Origin: Hyphomicrobiales bacterium
Lineage (GTDB): Bacteria > Pseudomonadota > Alphaproteobacteria > Rhizobiales > JAJFHR01
DNA: 15,707 nt
Assembly: GCA_021775515.1 (NCBI GenBank)
Contig: JAJFHR010000407.1
Span: forward strand, 1 to 15,707
Direction of reading: 5' to 3'
Numbering within the stretch: the first letter of the stretch is position 1; every line of letters begins with the position of its first letter. Below, piece after piece: positions 6,987 through 14,174 of the stretch. Position numbers and translations under genes: made by a program. The notes beneath the pieces were generated by a model. The model saw only the letters and a program-made list of their open reading frames with translations, was not told the origin of the DNA and searched no databases.

Positions 6987-7133
6987 ATGGATTTTGAATC
7001 TAAACTCAAAGGGTTATCTCTGGTTTCTTACAGACCTCAAGTTGGTTTTTTCACCACGCCTGGACTTAAAGTAAATTATCAGGTTTTCGAGTTAGAGCGT
7101 GTTACCGATAAGTGGGTGCCGGTTATCGGATAA
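6987..7133 (+). CDS. Possible small protein of 48 residues, unknown
   Basis: An open frame runs from ATG at 6987 to TAA at 7131-7133, with GGAG (6973-6976) 10 bases upstream. The product begins MDFESKLKGLSLVSYRPQVG and ends in a region with alternating hydrophobic residues (KVNYQVFELERV, then KWVPVIG), which suggests a small beta-rich fold. It has no cysteine, signal peptide or membrane helix. I do not recognise the family. A compact acidic-to-neutral protein with a plausible ribosome site in an otherwise empty gap is suggestive, but a 48-codon frame can arise by chance. It would be transcribed toward the opposing ialB gene. Confidence 0.4.
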   Translation: MDFESKLKGLSLVSYRPQVGFFTTPGLKVNYQVFELERVTDKWVPVIG

Positions 7134-7340
7134 ATAACACGCTGGATCAAAAATTTAGGCTGCTGTTTTATTTCTTTCAAAACATGAAACAGCCTAGTCC
7201 AACGAGTTAAAAAAGAACCGGGCTAAAACACGGGGGGCCGGAAAACTACCAGCTCAGCGCGGGTGAATATGGTCACGCCTGTCGTCGCTGGCACTTGAGC
7301 TAAAAAAGATTTCGCCGCCGGTATGAACAGAAATTTAGGT
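7134..7340. other. Gap between convergent short ORF and ialB
   Basis: Apart from the hairpin at 7156-7196, nothing convincing is seen: no ORF of useful length, no tRNA shape and no repeat. A run of C/G (CGGGGGGCC, near 7232) and a weak GTGA-ATATGG-TCAC inverted repeat were noted without a function. Confidence 0.4.
7156..7196 (-). terminator. Possible intrinsic terminator of ialB
   Basis: Outer arms TAGGCTG (7156-7162) and CAGCCTA (7190-7196) enclose an inner pair TGTTTT (7164-7169) and AAAACA (7179-7184) with a 9-base loop. Read on the minus strand, the hairpin is followed by AATTTTTG, a short T-run, as for a terminator about 145 bases after the ialB stop. On the plus strand no T-run follows. 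Confidence 0.4.
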
Positions 7341-7946
7341 CTAGCTCTTGAGGGCCTTGTAAGCAGCGGTGAAGCCTTTTAGCGACACCGATAGTGCAAG
7401 GCCGCGTCCAGGCGCTTCATAGATGATGAAATTTGCCTTGCCACCAGTGGTTAACGCCTTGAGAAGTTTTTTATCAAGCTCGGCTTGAGCAATACAGCCG
7501 TTCGGCAGGCAGCGCAGAAATCCGATGCGTCCCAGACCCTTATTATCCACTTCCAGCGCCAGCCCGTTTGGCAAAAATACGCCGGAAGGCGCCAATACCC
7601 GCATGAGTGTTCCCTCAGGTTTGTCTTTTCTTTTTATCCTGAAAAGAATGACCGAGAGCCCAACGTTTTGCCGTTCTTTTGACTTAACGGTTTGCACCAT
7701 TCCGCACTGTTGTTTGGGGTCGGCCTTATCTGCCTTACCACTGTCTTTACCTTTGCCCTTGTCACTTTCCAGATTATTTACCAGGTCTTCGGCATTTACA
7801 GTTTTGCTGCCGATATATTCACATTGAATTTGCCAGGCGCCATGAGTGCTCTTGATTACTGGCTTCTGGGCGGAAGCACCCGTGGACAATCCCAGTGCGG
7901 CCAAAGAGAAAATCCCGAGGAAAATCCCAATTCTAAATGTCTTCAT
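7341..7946 (-). CDS. Invasion-associated locus B (IalB) family periplasmic protein
   Basis: This encodes a 201-residue secreted protein. A signal peptide spans residues 1-26 with likely cleavage after ASA. The mature part shows the IalB pattern: a WQIQC motif (C42), a second cysteine in CGMVQ (C81), then a hydrophobic strand region, an RVLAPSGVFLPNGLAL segment, and a second cysteine pair in RCLPNGCIAQAEL. The family is named after a Bartonella invasion gene, but in free-living alphaproteobacteria the role is unknown. As I recall, a member often sits next to coxB, as here, though on the opposite strand. AGGA 9 bases upstream supports the ATG at 7946. Odd feature: about 30 Lys/Asp/Gly-rich residues (roughly 47-78) separate the first two cysteines, longer than I expect for the family. 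Confidence 0.88.
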   Translation of the reverse strand: MKTFRIGIFLGIFSLAALGLSTGASAQKPVIKSTHGAWQIQCEYIGSKTVNAEDLVNNLESDKGKGKDSGKADKADPKQQCGMVQTVKSKERQNVGLSVILFRIKRKDKPEGTLMRVLAPSGVFLPNGLALEVDNKGLGRIGFLRCLPNGCIAQAELDKKLLKALTTGGKANFIIYEAPGRGLALSVSLKGFTAAYKALKS

Positions 7947-8296
7947 TGTTGTGTGTCCTAACCTCTAAATACACCTGAAGGAAATTTCTCCTGGCTCTAA
8001 GCGGCAAAAATTCATTTCCGTACACATTCTTACCAAGAAACCAGGAACGTTTCATAGCGAACCAATTCGGCATGGTAAAGAAGCGTTGTGACGATCAAAT
8101 TCCCGAATATTAAAACTATTTGCAAAACCCAGTGAGAAATTATGCGAGAAAATCTGAAAAATGTCGATTCCAACCACACCGCTCTCGATTTTTTCCAGCA
8201 TATGACAAGAAAAACGTGGCGACATTTTGCCGCGACCAGGAAACCTCTCATCGCGGGAATGCCTGCAACTGCTTCGATTAAGCCGGGGCTTTCGTG

Positions 8297-8336
8297 GAAA
8301 TGCCCTTAAAATGTGTAATAATTGGGATTGCATTTC
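8297..8336. repeat. Inverted repeat GAAATGC/GCATTTC upstream of coxB
   Basis: GAAATGC (8297-8303) and GCATTTC (8330-8336) are perfect 7-base arms with a 26-base spacer. The spacer contains CC and GGG that could extend the stem with an ATT bulge. It could be a dyad protein site or the first of a chain of RNA hairpins. Confidence 0.4.
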
Positions 8337-8373
8337 AGGGTGAATAAGCCTTAAAAGAGACCCACAATTTTGT

Positions 8374-8401
8374 CACAATGCTTGCGGGGGCAAGTGTTGT
8401 G
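8374..8401 (+). promoter_or_regulatory. Strong 12-bp stem-loop in coxB leader (GGGG loop)
   Basis: CACAATGCTTGC (8374-8385) pairs with GCAAGTGTTGTG (8390-8401) over twelve consecutive positions around a GGGG loop. Two of these are G-U pairs, which form only in the plus-strand transcript, so the element favours an RNA role in the direction of coxB. No T-run follows directly, so it is not a typical terminator. Confidence 0.55.
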
Positions 8402-8417
8402 GTAGGTTCATTGCGGC

Positions 8418-8443
8418 GCTTTTGATTCGCATGAAGCAAAAGC
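8418..8443 (+). promoter_or_regulatory. Second stem-loop in coxB leader
   Basis: GCTTTTG (8418-8424) and CAAAAGC (8437-8443) are perfect arms with a 12-base loop. It begins 16 bases after the first strong hairpin. No T-run follows. Confidence 0.45.
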
Positions 8444-8462
8444 ACGTCGGTGCACTTAATAT

Positions 8463-8492
8463 GCGGTATTCGATTTTGTTGAAACATACCGC
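8463..8492 (+). promoter_or_regulatory. Third stem-loop in coxB leader, just before the ribosome site
   Basis: GCGGTAT (8463-8469) and ATACCGC (8486-8492) are perfect arms with a 16-base loop. The hairpin ends 17 bases before the GGAG (8510-8513) that probably serves coxB, so it could influence translation start. Confidence 0.45.
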
Positions 8493-8524
8493 TGGTGAAA
8501 CATCCAAATGGAGTTTTATGGACC

Positions 8525-9403
8525 ATGCGGTCGATCGTTAAATTGTTTACCTTATTCGGGGCTCTTCTTACATTTGAAATCGGAACATTAAGTCAGGTCT
8601 TGGCGACGGAAAGCGGACAGCCGCATCCCTGGCAAATGGGTCTGGCTGATCCGGCATCGCCGCTGATGAGCAGGATCCAGTGGTTTCATGATGACTTTCT
8701 GTTGATCATCATCACGGTAATAACAGTCTTTGTGCTTTTGCTTTTGCTTTATTGCATGATCCGGTTCAACTCGAAGGCTAATCCCGAACCATCAACAACC
8801 TCACACAATACTCTTGTGGAAGTCGCCTGGACCGTTGTTCCCATACTGATTTTGGTCGCAATTGCGATACCTTCTTTCAAGGTTCTGTATTTTGACCGGA
8901 CCATTCCCGAAGCCGACATGACCATCAAGGCAACCGGTAACCAGTGGTTCTGGAGTATGGAGTATCAGGATCCCGAATTTAACGGTATCGCCTTTGATGC
9001 GATAATGCTGGAAGACGATGAACTCAAACCGGGGCAGCCCAGATTGCTGGCCGTCGATAATAACATTGTAGTGCCGGTAAACAAGGTGGTGCGGGTGGTT
9101 GTTACCGCCAGTGATGTTATTCACAATTTTGCCATGCCGGCTTTTGGTCTCAAGATGGACGCTATTCCCGGCCGGTTGAATGAAACATGGTTTAAGGCAA
9201 CCCGCACCGGCATGTTTTACGGGCAATGCTCCGAGCTCTGCGGAATTCGGCATGCCTTTATGCCCATCGGCATAAAAGTCGTCTCCGAAGAAGAATTTAA
9301 ACAGTGGGTGGTGAAAGCCAAAAAAGAATTTGCCGGTAAATCGGTCGCGCCGTCGAAAATAGACGTGGCAATGACCAAAACAACCGTCGCAAGCAAAAAT
9401 TGA
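8525..9403 (+). CDS. coxB: Cytochrome c oxidase subunit II
   Basis: Subunit II takes electrons from cytochrome c through its binuclear CuA centre on the periplasmic side. The 292-residue product has an N-terminal signal-like segment, two transmembrane helices (about residues 58-80 and 98-118) and a C-terminal cupredoxin domain. CuA ligands are visible: H200 (DVIHNFA), C235 and C239 (CSELCG), E237, H243 and M246. The aromatic run NQWFWSMEY is the conserved electron entry patch. The ATG at 8525 is chosen; GGAG lies 11 bases upstream, and a GTG at 8495 would add ten residues that look unlike a signal peptide. There is no C-terminal cytochrome c domain, so it is a standard aa3-type subunit. It is the first gene of the oxidase operon. 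Confidence 0.96.
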   Translation: MRSIVKLFTLFGALLTFEIGTLSQVLATESGQPHPWQMGLADPASPLMSRIQWFHDDFLLIIITVITVFVLLLLLYCMIRFNSKANPEPSTTSHNTLVEVAWTVVPILILVAIAIPSFKVLYFDRTIPEADMTIKATGNQWFWSMEYQDPEFNGIAFDAIMLEDDELKPGQPRLLAVDNNIVVPVNKVVRVVVTASDVIHNFAMPAFGLKMDAIPGRLNETWFKATRTGMFYGQCSELCGIRHAFMPIGIKVVSEEEFKQWVVKAKKEFAGKSVAPSKIDVAMTKTTVASKN

Positions 9404-9423
9404 GTGTGGAAGGATTAGATAAA

Positions 9424-11022
9424 ATGGCAACTCATTCGGAAGCACATATCGAGCACGACCACCCCACGGGATGGCGTCGTTACGTTTACTCGACCAACCA
9501 CAAAGACATCGGAACCATGTATCTGATCTTCGCGATTGTGGCGGGTGTTATCGGCGGTGCAATGTCTATTCTGATGCGGATGGAACTGCAGGATCCAGGC
9601 CTGCAGATTTTCGGAAATCCTCATACTTTCAACGTGTTAGTTACGGGTCATGGTCTGATCATGATCTTTTTTATGGTGATGCCGGCAATGATCGGTGGTT
9701 TTGGCAACTGGTTCGTGCCGCTAATGATCGGTGCGCCGGACATGGCATTTCCGCGCATGAACAACATTTCGTTCTGGCTTCTGCCGCCTTCCATTGGATT
9801 GCTGCTGATTTCTATTTTCGTTGAAGGGCCTCCCGGCAACAGCGGTGTCGGTGGCGGTTGGACAATCTACCCGCCGTTATCAACCAGTGCGCAACCGGGA
9901 CCAGCGATGGACTTCGCTATCCTGTCGCTGCATTTGGCCGGTGCTTCCTCGATTTTGGGTGCGATTAATTTCATTACCACAATTTTTAATATGCGCGCGC
10001 CCGGCATGACCATACACAAGATGCCGCTTTTTGTTTGGTCTATTCTGGTAACCGTCTTCCTGTTGCTGTTGTCTTTGCCGGTTTTGGCGGGTGGTATCAC
10101 AATGCTGCTGACCGACCGTAATTTCGGTACGACGTTCTTTGAACCATCTGGCGGCGGTGATCCAGTTTTATTCCAGCATTTGTTCTGGTTTTTTGGTCAC
10201 CCTGAAGTATATATCCTTATCCTTCCCGGTTTTGGCATGATCAGCCACATTATCTCAACATTCTCAAGAAAGCCGATTTTCGGTTATCTTGGAATGGCCT
10301 ACGCCATGGTTGCAATTGGCGTTGTCGGGTTTATTGTTTGGGCCCATCATATGTACACCGTGGGGCTGGATGTCGACACGCAGGCCTATTTTGTTGCCGC
10401 CACAATGGTGATTGCTGTGCCGACCGGGGTTAAGATCTTTTCCTGGATTGCAACTATGTGGGGGGGATCAATTGAATTCAAAACGCCCATGATCTGGGCC
10501 ATTGGTTTCATCTTCCTGTTTACCGTCGGCGGCGTAACCGGTGTTGTCCTGGCTAACGCCGGCATTGATAGATCCTTGCACGACACATACTACGTGGTTG
10601 CACATTTCCATTATGTGTTGTCGCTTGGAGCCGTATTCTCGATTTTCGCCGGCTGGTATTATTGGTTCCCGAAAATAAGCGGTTATAACTATTCCGAAAC
10701 TATCGGTAAGCTGCATTTTTGGGTGACTTTTGTTGGGGTGAATCTGGTGTTTTTCCCGCAGCATTTCTTAGGCTTGGCCGGGATGCCGCGGCGTATCGCC
10801 GATTATCCGGATGCCTTCGCTGGCTGGAATTATGTGTCGTCTCTTGGTTCATACCTGTCGGCCTTCGGGGTTCTCATATTCCTCTATGGCGTTTACCAGG
10901 CCTTTGCCAAGAAAGAAAAAGCTGCCGATAATCCGTGGGGCCCGGGTGCCACAACCCTGGAATGGACACTTTCCTCGCCCCCACCATTCCATCAGTTCAA
11001 CACCTTGCCTAAGATTAAATAG
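9424..11022 (+). CDS. coxA: Cytochrome c oxidase subunit I (aa3-type)
   Basis: This is the catalytic subunit, which reduces O2 to water and pumps protons. The 532-residue product has the usual twelve helices. Heme a ligands are H76 (TGHGLIM) and H396, the heme a3 ligand is H394 (AHFHYV), and CuB ligands are H259, H308 and H309. GHPEVY places E261 and the cross-linking tyrosine Y263, marking an A1-type oxidase with a D channel (the NN of PRMNNISFWLL). K337 (PTGVKIF) is the K-channel lysine. The ATG at 9424 follows an AGGA by 9 bases; an in-frame TTG at 9400 overlapping the coxB stop is less likely. It starts 20 bases after coxB. Confidence 0.97.
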   Translation: MATHSEAHIEHDHPTGWRRYVYSTNHKDIGTMYLIFAIVAGVIGGAMSILMRMELQDPGLQIFGNPHTFNVLVTGHGLIMIFFMVMPAMIGGFGNWFVPLMIGAPDMAFPRMNNISFWLLPPSIGLLLISIFVEGPPGNSGVGGGWTIYPPLSTSAQPGPAMDFAILSLHLAGASSILGAINFITTIFNMRAPGMTIHKMPLFVWSILVTVFLLLLSLPVLAGGITMLLTDRNFGTTFFEPSGGGDPVLFQHLFWFFGHPEVYILILPGFGMISHIISTFSRKPIFGYLGMAYAMVAIGVVGFIVWAHHMYTVGLDVDTQAYFVAATMVIAVPTGVKIFSWIATMWGGSIEFKTPMIWAIGFIFLFTVGGVTGVVLANAGIDRSLHDTYYVVAHFHYVLSLGAVFSIFAGWYYWFPKISGYNYSETIGKLHFWVTFVGVNLVFFPQHFLGLAGMPRRIADYPDAFAGWNYVSSLGSYLSAFGVLIFLYGVYQAFAKKEKAADNPWGPGATTLEWTLSSPPPFHQFNTLPKIK

Positions 11023-11055
11023 GTCGGAGTAATTGGGCAATCACAACGGATCTGA

Positions 11056-12018
11056 ATGAGACAAAAGATGGCTGATGTAGGTATAGATTTTTCGCAGGAA
11101 ACTGACGCTGTAGGCGGTGGGCTTGGCAACGCTCATGATTTCTTCGAGCTGATGAAACCCCGCGTTATGTCATTAGTCATTTTCACAGCATTTGTTGGTC
11201 TCATGCTGGCACCAGGTCCGTTGCATCCCGTTTTGGTGGCTACAGCTTTGTTAGCCATTGCAGTCGGCGCTGGCGCTGCTGGAGCGTTGAACATGTGGTA
11301 TGATGCGGATATCGATTTTCGCATGCGCCGAACCGCGCGCCGGCCAATTCCCACAGGCCGCATAACGCCGGGCGAAGCTCTTTCGTTTGGCACTGTTTTA
11401 GCCGTCGGTTCAGTAATCGTACTCGGGCTCTTGGTAAACTGGTTTGCTGGCGCGTTGTTGGCCTTTACCATCTGCTTTTATTTGTTTGTCTATACAATGT
11501 GGCTGAAACGCCGTACCCCGCAGAATATTGTTATTGGCGGTGCAGCGGGTGCTTTTCCTCCGATGATCGGCTGGGCGGCGGTGACAGGGTCTGTCAGCAT
11601 TGAAAGTGCAGTTTTATTTTTGATTATTTTCTTGTGGACCCCACCTCATTTCTGGGCTCTGTCGTTATACCGCATGAACGAATATAAGGATGTTGGCGTG
11701 CCGATGTTGCCGGTCGTTGCCGGTGTAGATGCTACCCGGCGTCAAATTTTGCTTTATTCATTTGTCTATGTGGCAGCCACCCTGGCACCGTCATTCATCG
11801 GCCTTGCCGGTGAAGGTTATTTGCTGTTCGCGGCGATTTCAGGCGGTATATTTATACTATTTGCGATTGAGACCTTCAGACGGCGGGATGGCAAGAGGGC
11901 TGATAAATCGGCAAAAAATCTTTTTGCTTTTTCTATCCTCCATTTATTTCTGATTTTTTCGGTATTGCTTATCGAGAAGAAATTGGAATTTGGCTCTGGA
12001 TGGACATTTTTATGGTGA
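11056..12018 (+). CDS. ctaB: Protoheme IX farnesyltransferase (heme O synthase)
   Basis: CtaB attaches a farnesyl group to heme b to give heme O, the precursor of the heme A used by the oxidase encoded here. The 320-residue membrane protein starts the enzymatic part with LMKPRVMSLVIFTAFVG. The first aspartate motif NMWYDADID is at residues 79-87, followed by RRTARRPIPTGRI; RRTPQNIVIGGAAGAFPPM follows, and SLYRMNEYKDVGVPMLP marks the second substrate region. These features separate it from UbiA. ATG at 11056 is used, with a GGA 5 bases upstream; the ATG at 11068 is an alternative. It lies 33 bases after coxA, and its stop overlaps the start of the next small gene. Heme A synthase (ctaA) is not in the window. 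Confidence 0.96.
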   Translation: MRQKMADVGIDFSQETDAVGGGLGNAHDFFELMKPRVMSLVIFTAFVGLMLAPGPLHPVLVATALLAIAVGAGAAGALNMWYDADIDFRMRRTARRPIPTGRITPGEALSFGTVLAVGSVIVLGLLVNWFAGALLAFTICFYLFVYTMWLKRRTPQNIVIGGAAGAFPPMIGWAAVTGSVSIESAVLFLIIFLWTPPHFWALSLYRMNEYKDVGVPMLPVVAGVDATRRQILLYSFVYVAATLAPSFIGLAGEGYLLFAAISGGIFILFAIETFRRRDGKRADKSAKNLFAFSILHLFLIFSVLLIEKKLEFGSGWTFLW

Positions 12019-12164
12019 CGATGATGCAACTGACTGAAGAACAATTACGAAGCAGACGATCAAGATCAAAGGCCATTGCCTGGACGTTGATCGCTCTGGT
12101 GGCGTTATTCTTTGTCGTAACCATCGTGAAAATGGGCGGCAACATTGTTAATCGGCCGTTATAA
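12012..12164 (+). CDS. CoxF-like small membrane protein
   Basis: This encodes 50 residues: a short charged N-terminus with several arginines (EEQLRSRRSRSK), one hydrophobic helix (about 22-38, IAWTLIALVALFFVVTIV) and a conserved-looking tail, KMGGNIVNRPL. A small protein of this shape between ctaB and ctaG is common in alphaproteobacterial oxidase operons and is often called CoxF; its role in assembly is not well defined. The ATG at 12012 overlaps the ctaB stop by 7 bases, suggesting translational coupling. Start codons at 12021 and 12024 are also possible and would remove the overlap. The position and tail pattern make it a convincing gene despite its size. Confidence 0.82.
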   Translation: MVTMMQLTEEQLRSRRSRSKAIAWTLIALVALFFVVTIVKMGGNIVNRPL

Positions 12165-12200
12165 GGCGCAAAACAGCGGTTAAGAGTAGGACCCACAGAA

Positions 12201-12788
12201 ATGAGCGAGACCAAAAAATATAACCATAAACGGATCGCCCTAAGCAGTGCAGCTCTCGCAGTGGGTATGATCGGCGTAGCTTACGCCGCGGTGCCGCTTT
12301 ATAGAATTTTCTGCCAGGTAACCGGCTACGGCGGAACCACCCAGGTAGCAGAGCAGGCTTCGGAAGTTATCCTGTCGAAAAAAATAAAAGTCCGGTTTGA
12401 CGCCAACACCTCCCGCAAACTTGGTTGGTCTTTTGAACCGGTGGAGCGTGAAATTGAACTTAAAATTGGGGAAACTCGTTTGGCCTACTACAAGGCAAGC
12501 AACCAGAGCGATGAAGCCACCACCGGAACTGCGACATTCAATGTAACCCCGCCCTCGGCAGGTGCATATTTTAATAAGATTGCTTGTTTTTGTTTTACCA
12601 AACAAACTTTGCAACCGGGACAATCTGTCGACATGCCGGTCAGTTTTTTTATTGATCCGGAAATCGTCAATGACAAAGACCTCGACGGGGTAACGGCCAT
12701 TACACTTTCCTACACATTCTTTCCGTTAAAGGCGGAAAAAAATGAGCAAACTTCCGGACTTTCCAATTTGCCGGAAAAGAACGGTTAG
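12201..12788 (+). CDS. ctaG: Cytochrome c oxidase assembly protein CtaG/Cox11
   Basis: Cox11 delivers copper to the CuB site of subunit I. The 195-residue protein has one N-terminal membrane anchor (about residues 11-32) and a periplasmic beta-rich domain. The copper-binding cysteines of the CFCF motif are at 129 and 131, and the third conserved cysteine is C38 (RIFCQVTGYGG). GSxNKI-like context is present as AYFNKIACFCF. AGGA upstream supports the ATG at 12201. It lies 36 bases after the CoxF-like gene and 65 bases before coxC. This is the Cox11 type of CtaG, unrelated to the Bacillus protein of the same name. Confidence 0.96.
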   Translation: MSETKKYNHKRIALSSAALAVGMIGVAYAAVPLYRIFCQVTGYGGTTQVAEQASEVILSKKIKVRFDANTSRKLGWSFEPVEREIELKIGETRLAYYKASNQSDEATTGTATFNVTPPSAGAYFNKIACFCFTKQTLQPGQSVDMPVSFFIDPEIVNDKDLDGVTAITLSYTFFPLKAEKNEQTSGLSNLPEKNG

Positions 12789-12853
12789 TATCAAAATGAA
12801 CAAGAGATTAGGTAAGCCTGCGATCTGCCGGGCAAAGTTTTAGGAGCAACAAT

Positions 12854-13684
12854 ATGTCCGACAGCCATGCTAAAAATCATGATTACCACCTGGTTGATCC
12901 AAGTCCCTGGCCAATAGTCGGTGCCATTTCGGCATTCGTTATGGCTATCGGCGCAATTATGTATTTTCAGGATATGGGCCTATGGGTGCTTTTGATTGGA
13001 TTAGTTGGTGTTCTCTACACGATGGCCAGTTGGTGGAAAGACGTCATTGATGAAGCCCACAAGGGCGACCATACGCCGGTGGTTCAACTGCATTTGCGCT
13101 ATGGAATGATTCTTTTTATCGCTTCCGAAGTAATGTTCTTTGTCGCCTGGTTCTGGGCATTTTTTGATGTCAGCCTGTTTCCGGGAGAGCCGGCGCAAGA
13201 AGCGCGGGCAGCCCTCACCGGGGGCGTTTGGCCACCAGCGGATATCGAGACCTTCAATCCCTGGCACTTGCCGCTGATCAATACCTTGATCCTTCTAACC
13301 TCGGGTACAACAGTCACCTGGGCGCATCATGCGTTGATCAATAACGATCGCCAGGGCCTCAAGTGGGGGCTTGTCTGCACTGTCATCCTCGGAGTTTTAT
13401 TCACCACTTTCCAGGCTTACGAATATGCGAATTCCGGATTTGGGTTTTCCGGCCACATCTACGGGTCGACATTCTTTATGGCAACAGGCTTTCACGGCTT
13501 CCACGTGATTGTTGGTACCATTTTCCTCACTGTATGTTTGTTGCGGGCAATGGCCGGTCATTTCAAGCCAGAGCAACATTTTGGATTTGAAGCCGCCGCC
13601 TGGTATTGGCACTTCGTTGATGTTGTCTGGCTGTTTTTGTTCGTCAGCATATATGTCTGGGCCGCAGGCACACCGGCCGCCTGA
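12854..13684 (+). CDS. coxC: Cytochrome c oxidase subunit III
   Basis: Subunit III is a seven-helix membrane protein that stabilises the oxidase and proton uptake through the D channel. The 276-residue length fits bacterial and mitochondrial subunits. Recognisable parts are DYHLVDPSPWPIVGA at the start, LRYGMILFIASEVMFFVAWF, WAHHALI after the mid loop, TFQAYEYANSGF, a HGFHVIVGT segment and the C-terminal WYWHFVDVVWLFLFVSIYVW. A clear AGGAG lies 8 bases before the ATG at 12854. A terminator-like hairpin starts a few bases after its stop, so it may close the main oxidase transcript. Confidence 0.97.
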   Translation: MSDSHAKNHDYHLVDPSPWPIVGAISAFVMAIGAIMYFQDMGLWVLLIGLVGVLYTMASWWKDVIDEAHKGDHTPVVQLHLRYGMILFIASEVMFFVAWFWAFFDVSLFPGEPAQEARAALTGGVWPPADIETFNPWHLPLINTLILLTSGTTVTWAHHALINNDRQGLKWGLVCTVILGVLFTTFQAYEYANSGFGFSGHIYGSTFFMATGFHGFHVIVGTIFLTVCLLRAMAGHFKPEQHFGFEAAAWYWHFVDVVWLFLFVSIYVWAAGTPAA

Positions 13685-13689
13685 TTTGA

Positions 13690-13721
13690 TCCATCAGCGG
13701 TAAAAAGCTATCGCTGATGGA
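13690..13721 (+). terminator. Terminator-like hairpin after coxC
   Basis: TCCATCAGCG (13690-13699) and CGCTGATGGA (13712-13721) are perfect 10-base arms with a 12-base loop. The stem is followed by ATTTAATTTAG, T-rich but not a pure T-run. It sits 5 bases after the coxC stop and before the DUF983 gene, so it may end or only weaken transcription into DUF983 and SURF1. Confidence 0.6.
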
Positions 13722-13788
13722 ATTTAATTTAGTGGGCGATACTTTCTAAGACAGCATGTAAATATTGAGATGGGGGGCGGAGATCGCC

Positions 13789-14163
13789 ATGGATGAGCCA
13801 TATTACGCTCCCATTTCACCTTTTTCAGCAGGCATGAGATCAAAATGTCCGCGCTGTGGCCGGGGCAAACTTTTCACAGGCTTTTTGACAACTAAAGATC
13901 AATGTGCCTCCTGCGGATTAGATTTTAGCTTTACCGACACCGGTGATGGACCCGCGGTGTTTATCATTCTGATTGTCGGTTTTCTTGTTGCCGGTGGTGC
14001 CCTGGCCGTGGAAATCAGTTATCACCCACCCTACTGGGTTCACGCCGTGCTTTGGGTGCCGCTAATTTTGTTTCTCCCCCTTTTGCTTTTACGGCCGTTT
14101 AAGGCGATTTTGATTGCGATACAATATCAACACCAGGCACGTGAGGGCCAACTTGAAAAATAG
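13789..14163 (+). CDS. DUF983 family membrane protein with zinc-ribbon-like cysteines
   Basis: This encodes 124 residues. Cysteines at 20, 23, 39 and 42 (CPRCGRGKLF and CASCGLDFSF) form a rubredoxin-like or zinc-ribbon knuckle. Two transmembrane helices follow, at about residues 60-80 and 88-108. The family DUF983 is regularly found between coxC and SURF1 in alphaproteobacteria, and a role in oxidase assembly is likely but not established. The ATG at 13789 has GGAG 7 bases upstream; an in-frame TTG at 13765 is less likely. It ends 11 bases before the SURF1 gene, so these two are probably co-transcribed. Confidence 0.9.
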   Translation: MDEPYYAPISPFSAGMRSKCPRCGRGKLFTGFLTTKDQCASCGLDFSFTDTGDGPAVFIILIVGFLVAGGALAVEISYHPPYWVHAVLWVPLILFLPLLLLRPFKAILIAIQYQHQAREGQLEK

Positions 14164-14174
14164 GGCAAGCTGAG

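Larger units (their letters stand above)
7947..8524. other. Long divergent leader region between ialB and coxB
   Basis: This 578-base gap has no recognisable gene and must hold promoters for both ialB and the oxidase operon. The right part carries four consecutive inverted repeats (8297-8492), listed separately. On the plus strand a 55-codon frame (8142-8309) starts after an in-frame stop with only a weak GTGAG upstream. Minus-strand frames at 8030-8251 and 8052-8333 look random in composition. A weak minus-strand promoter-like pair (TTGGTA, 17 bases, GAATTT) lies about 55-95 bases before ialB. No convincing plus-strand promoter was found. Confidence 0.5.

Noticed and set aside
7201..7340. 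Possible tRNA or small RNA in the GC-richer stretch after the 7156-7196 hairpin
   Set aside because: No cloverleaf, anticodon arm or stable long stem could be traced.
8030..8333. Two overlapping minus-strand frames of 73 and 93 codons before coxB
   Set aside because: Neither has a good ribosome site or a recognisable pattern, and they overlap each other and the plus-strand inverted repeats. They look like chance frames.
9400..9423. TTG start for coxA overlapping the coxB stop
   Set aside because: The ATG at 9424 has a clear AGGA 9 bases upstream and gives the usual N-terminus.
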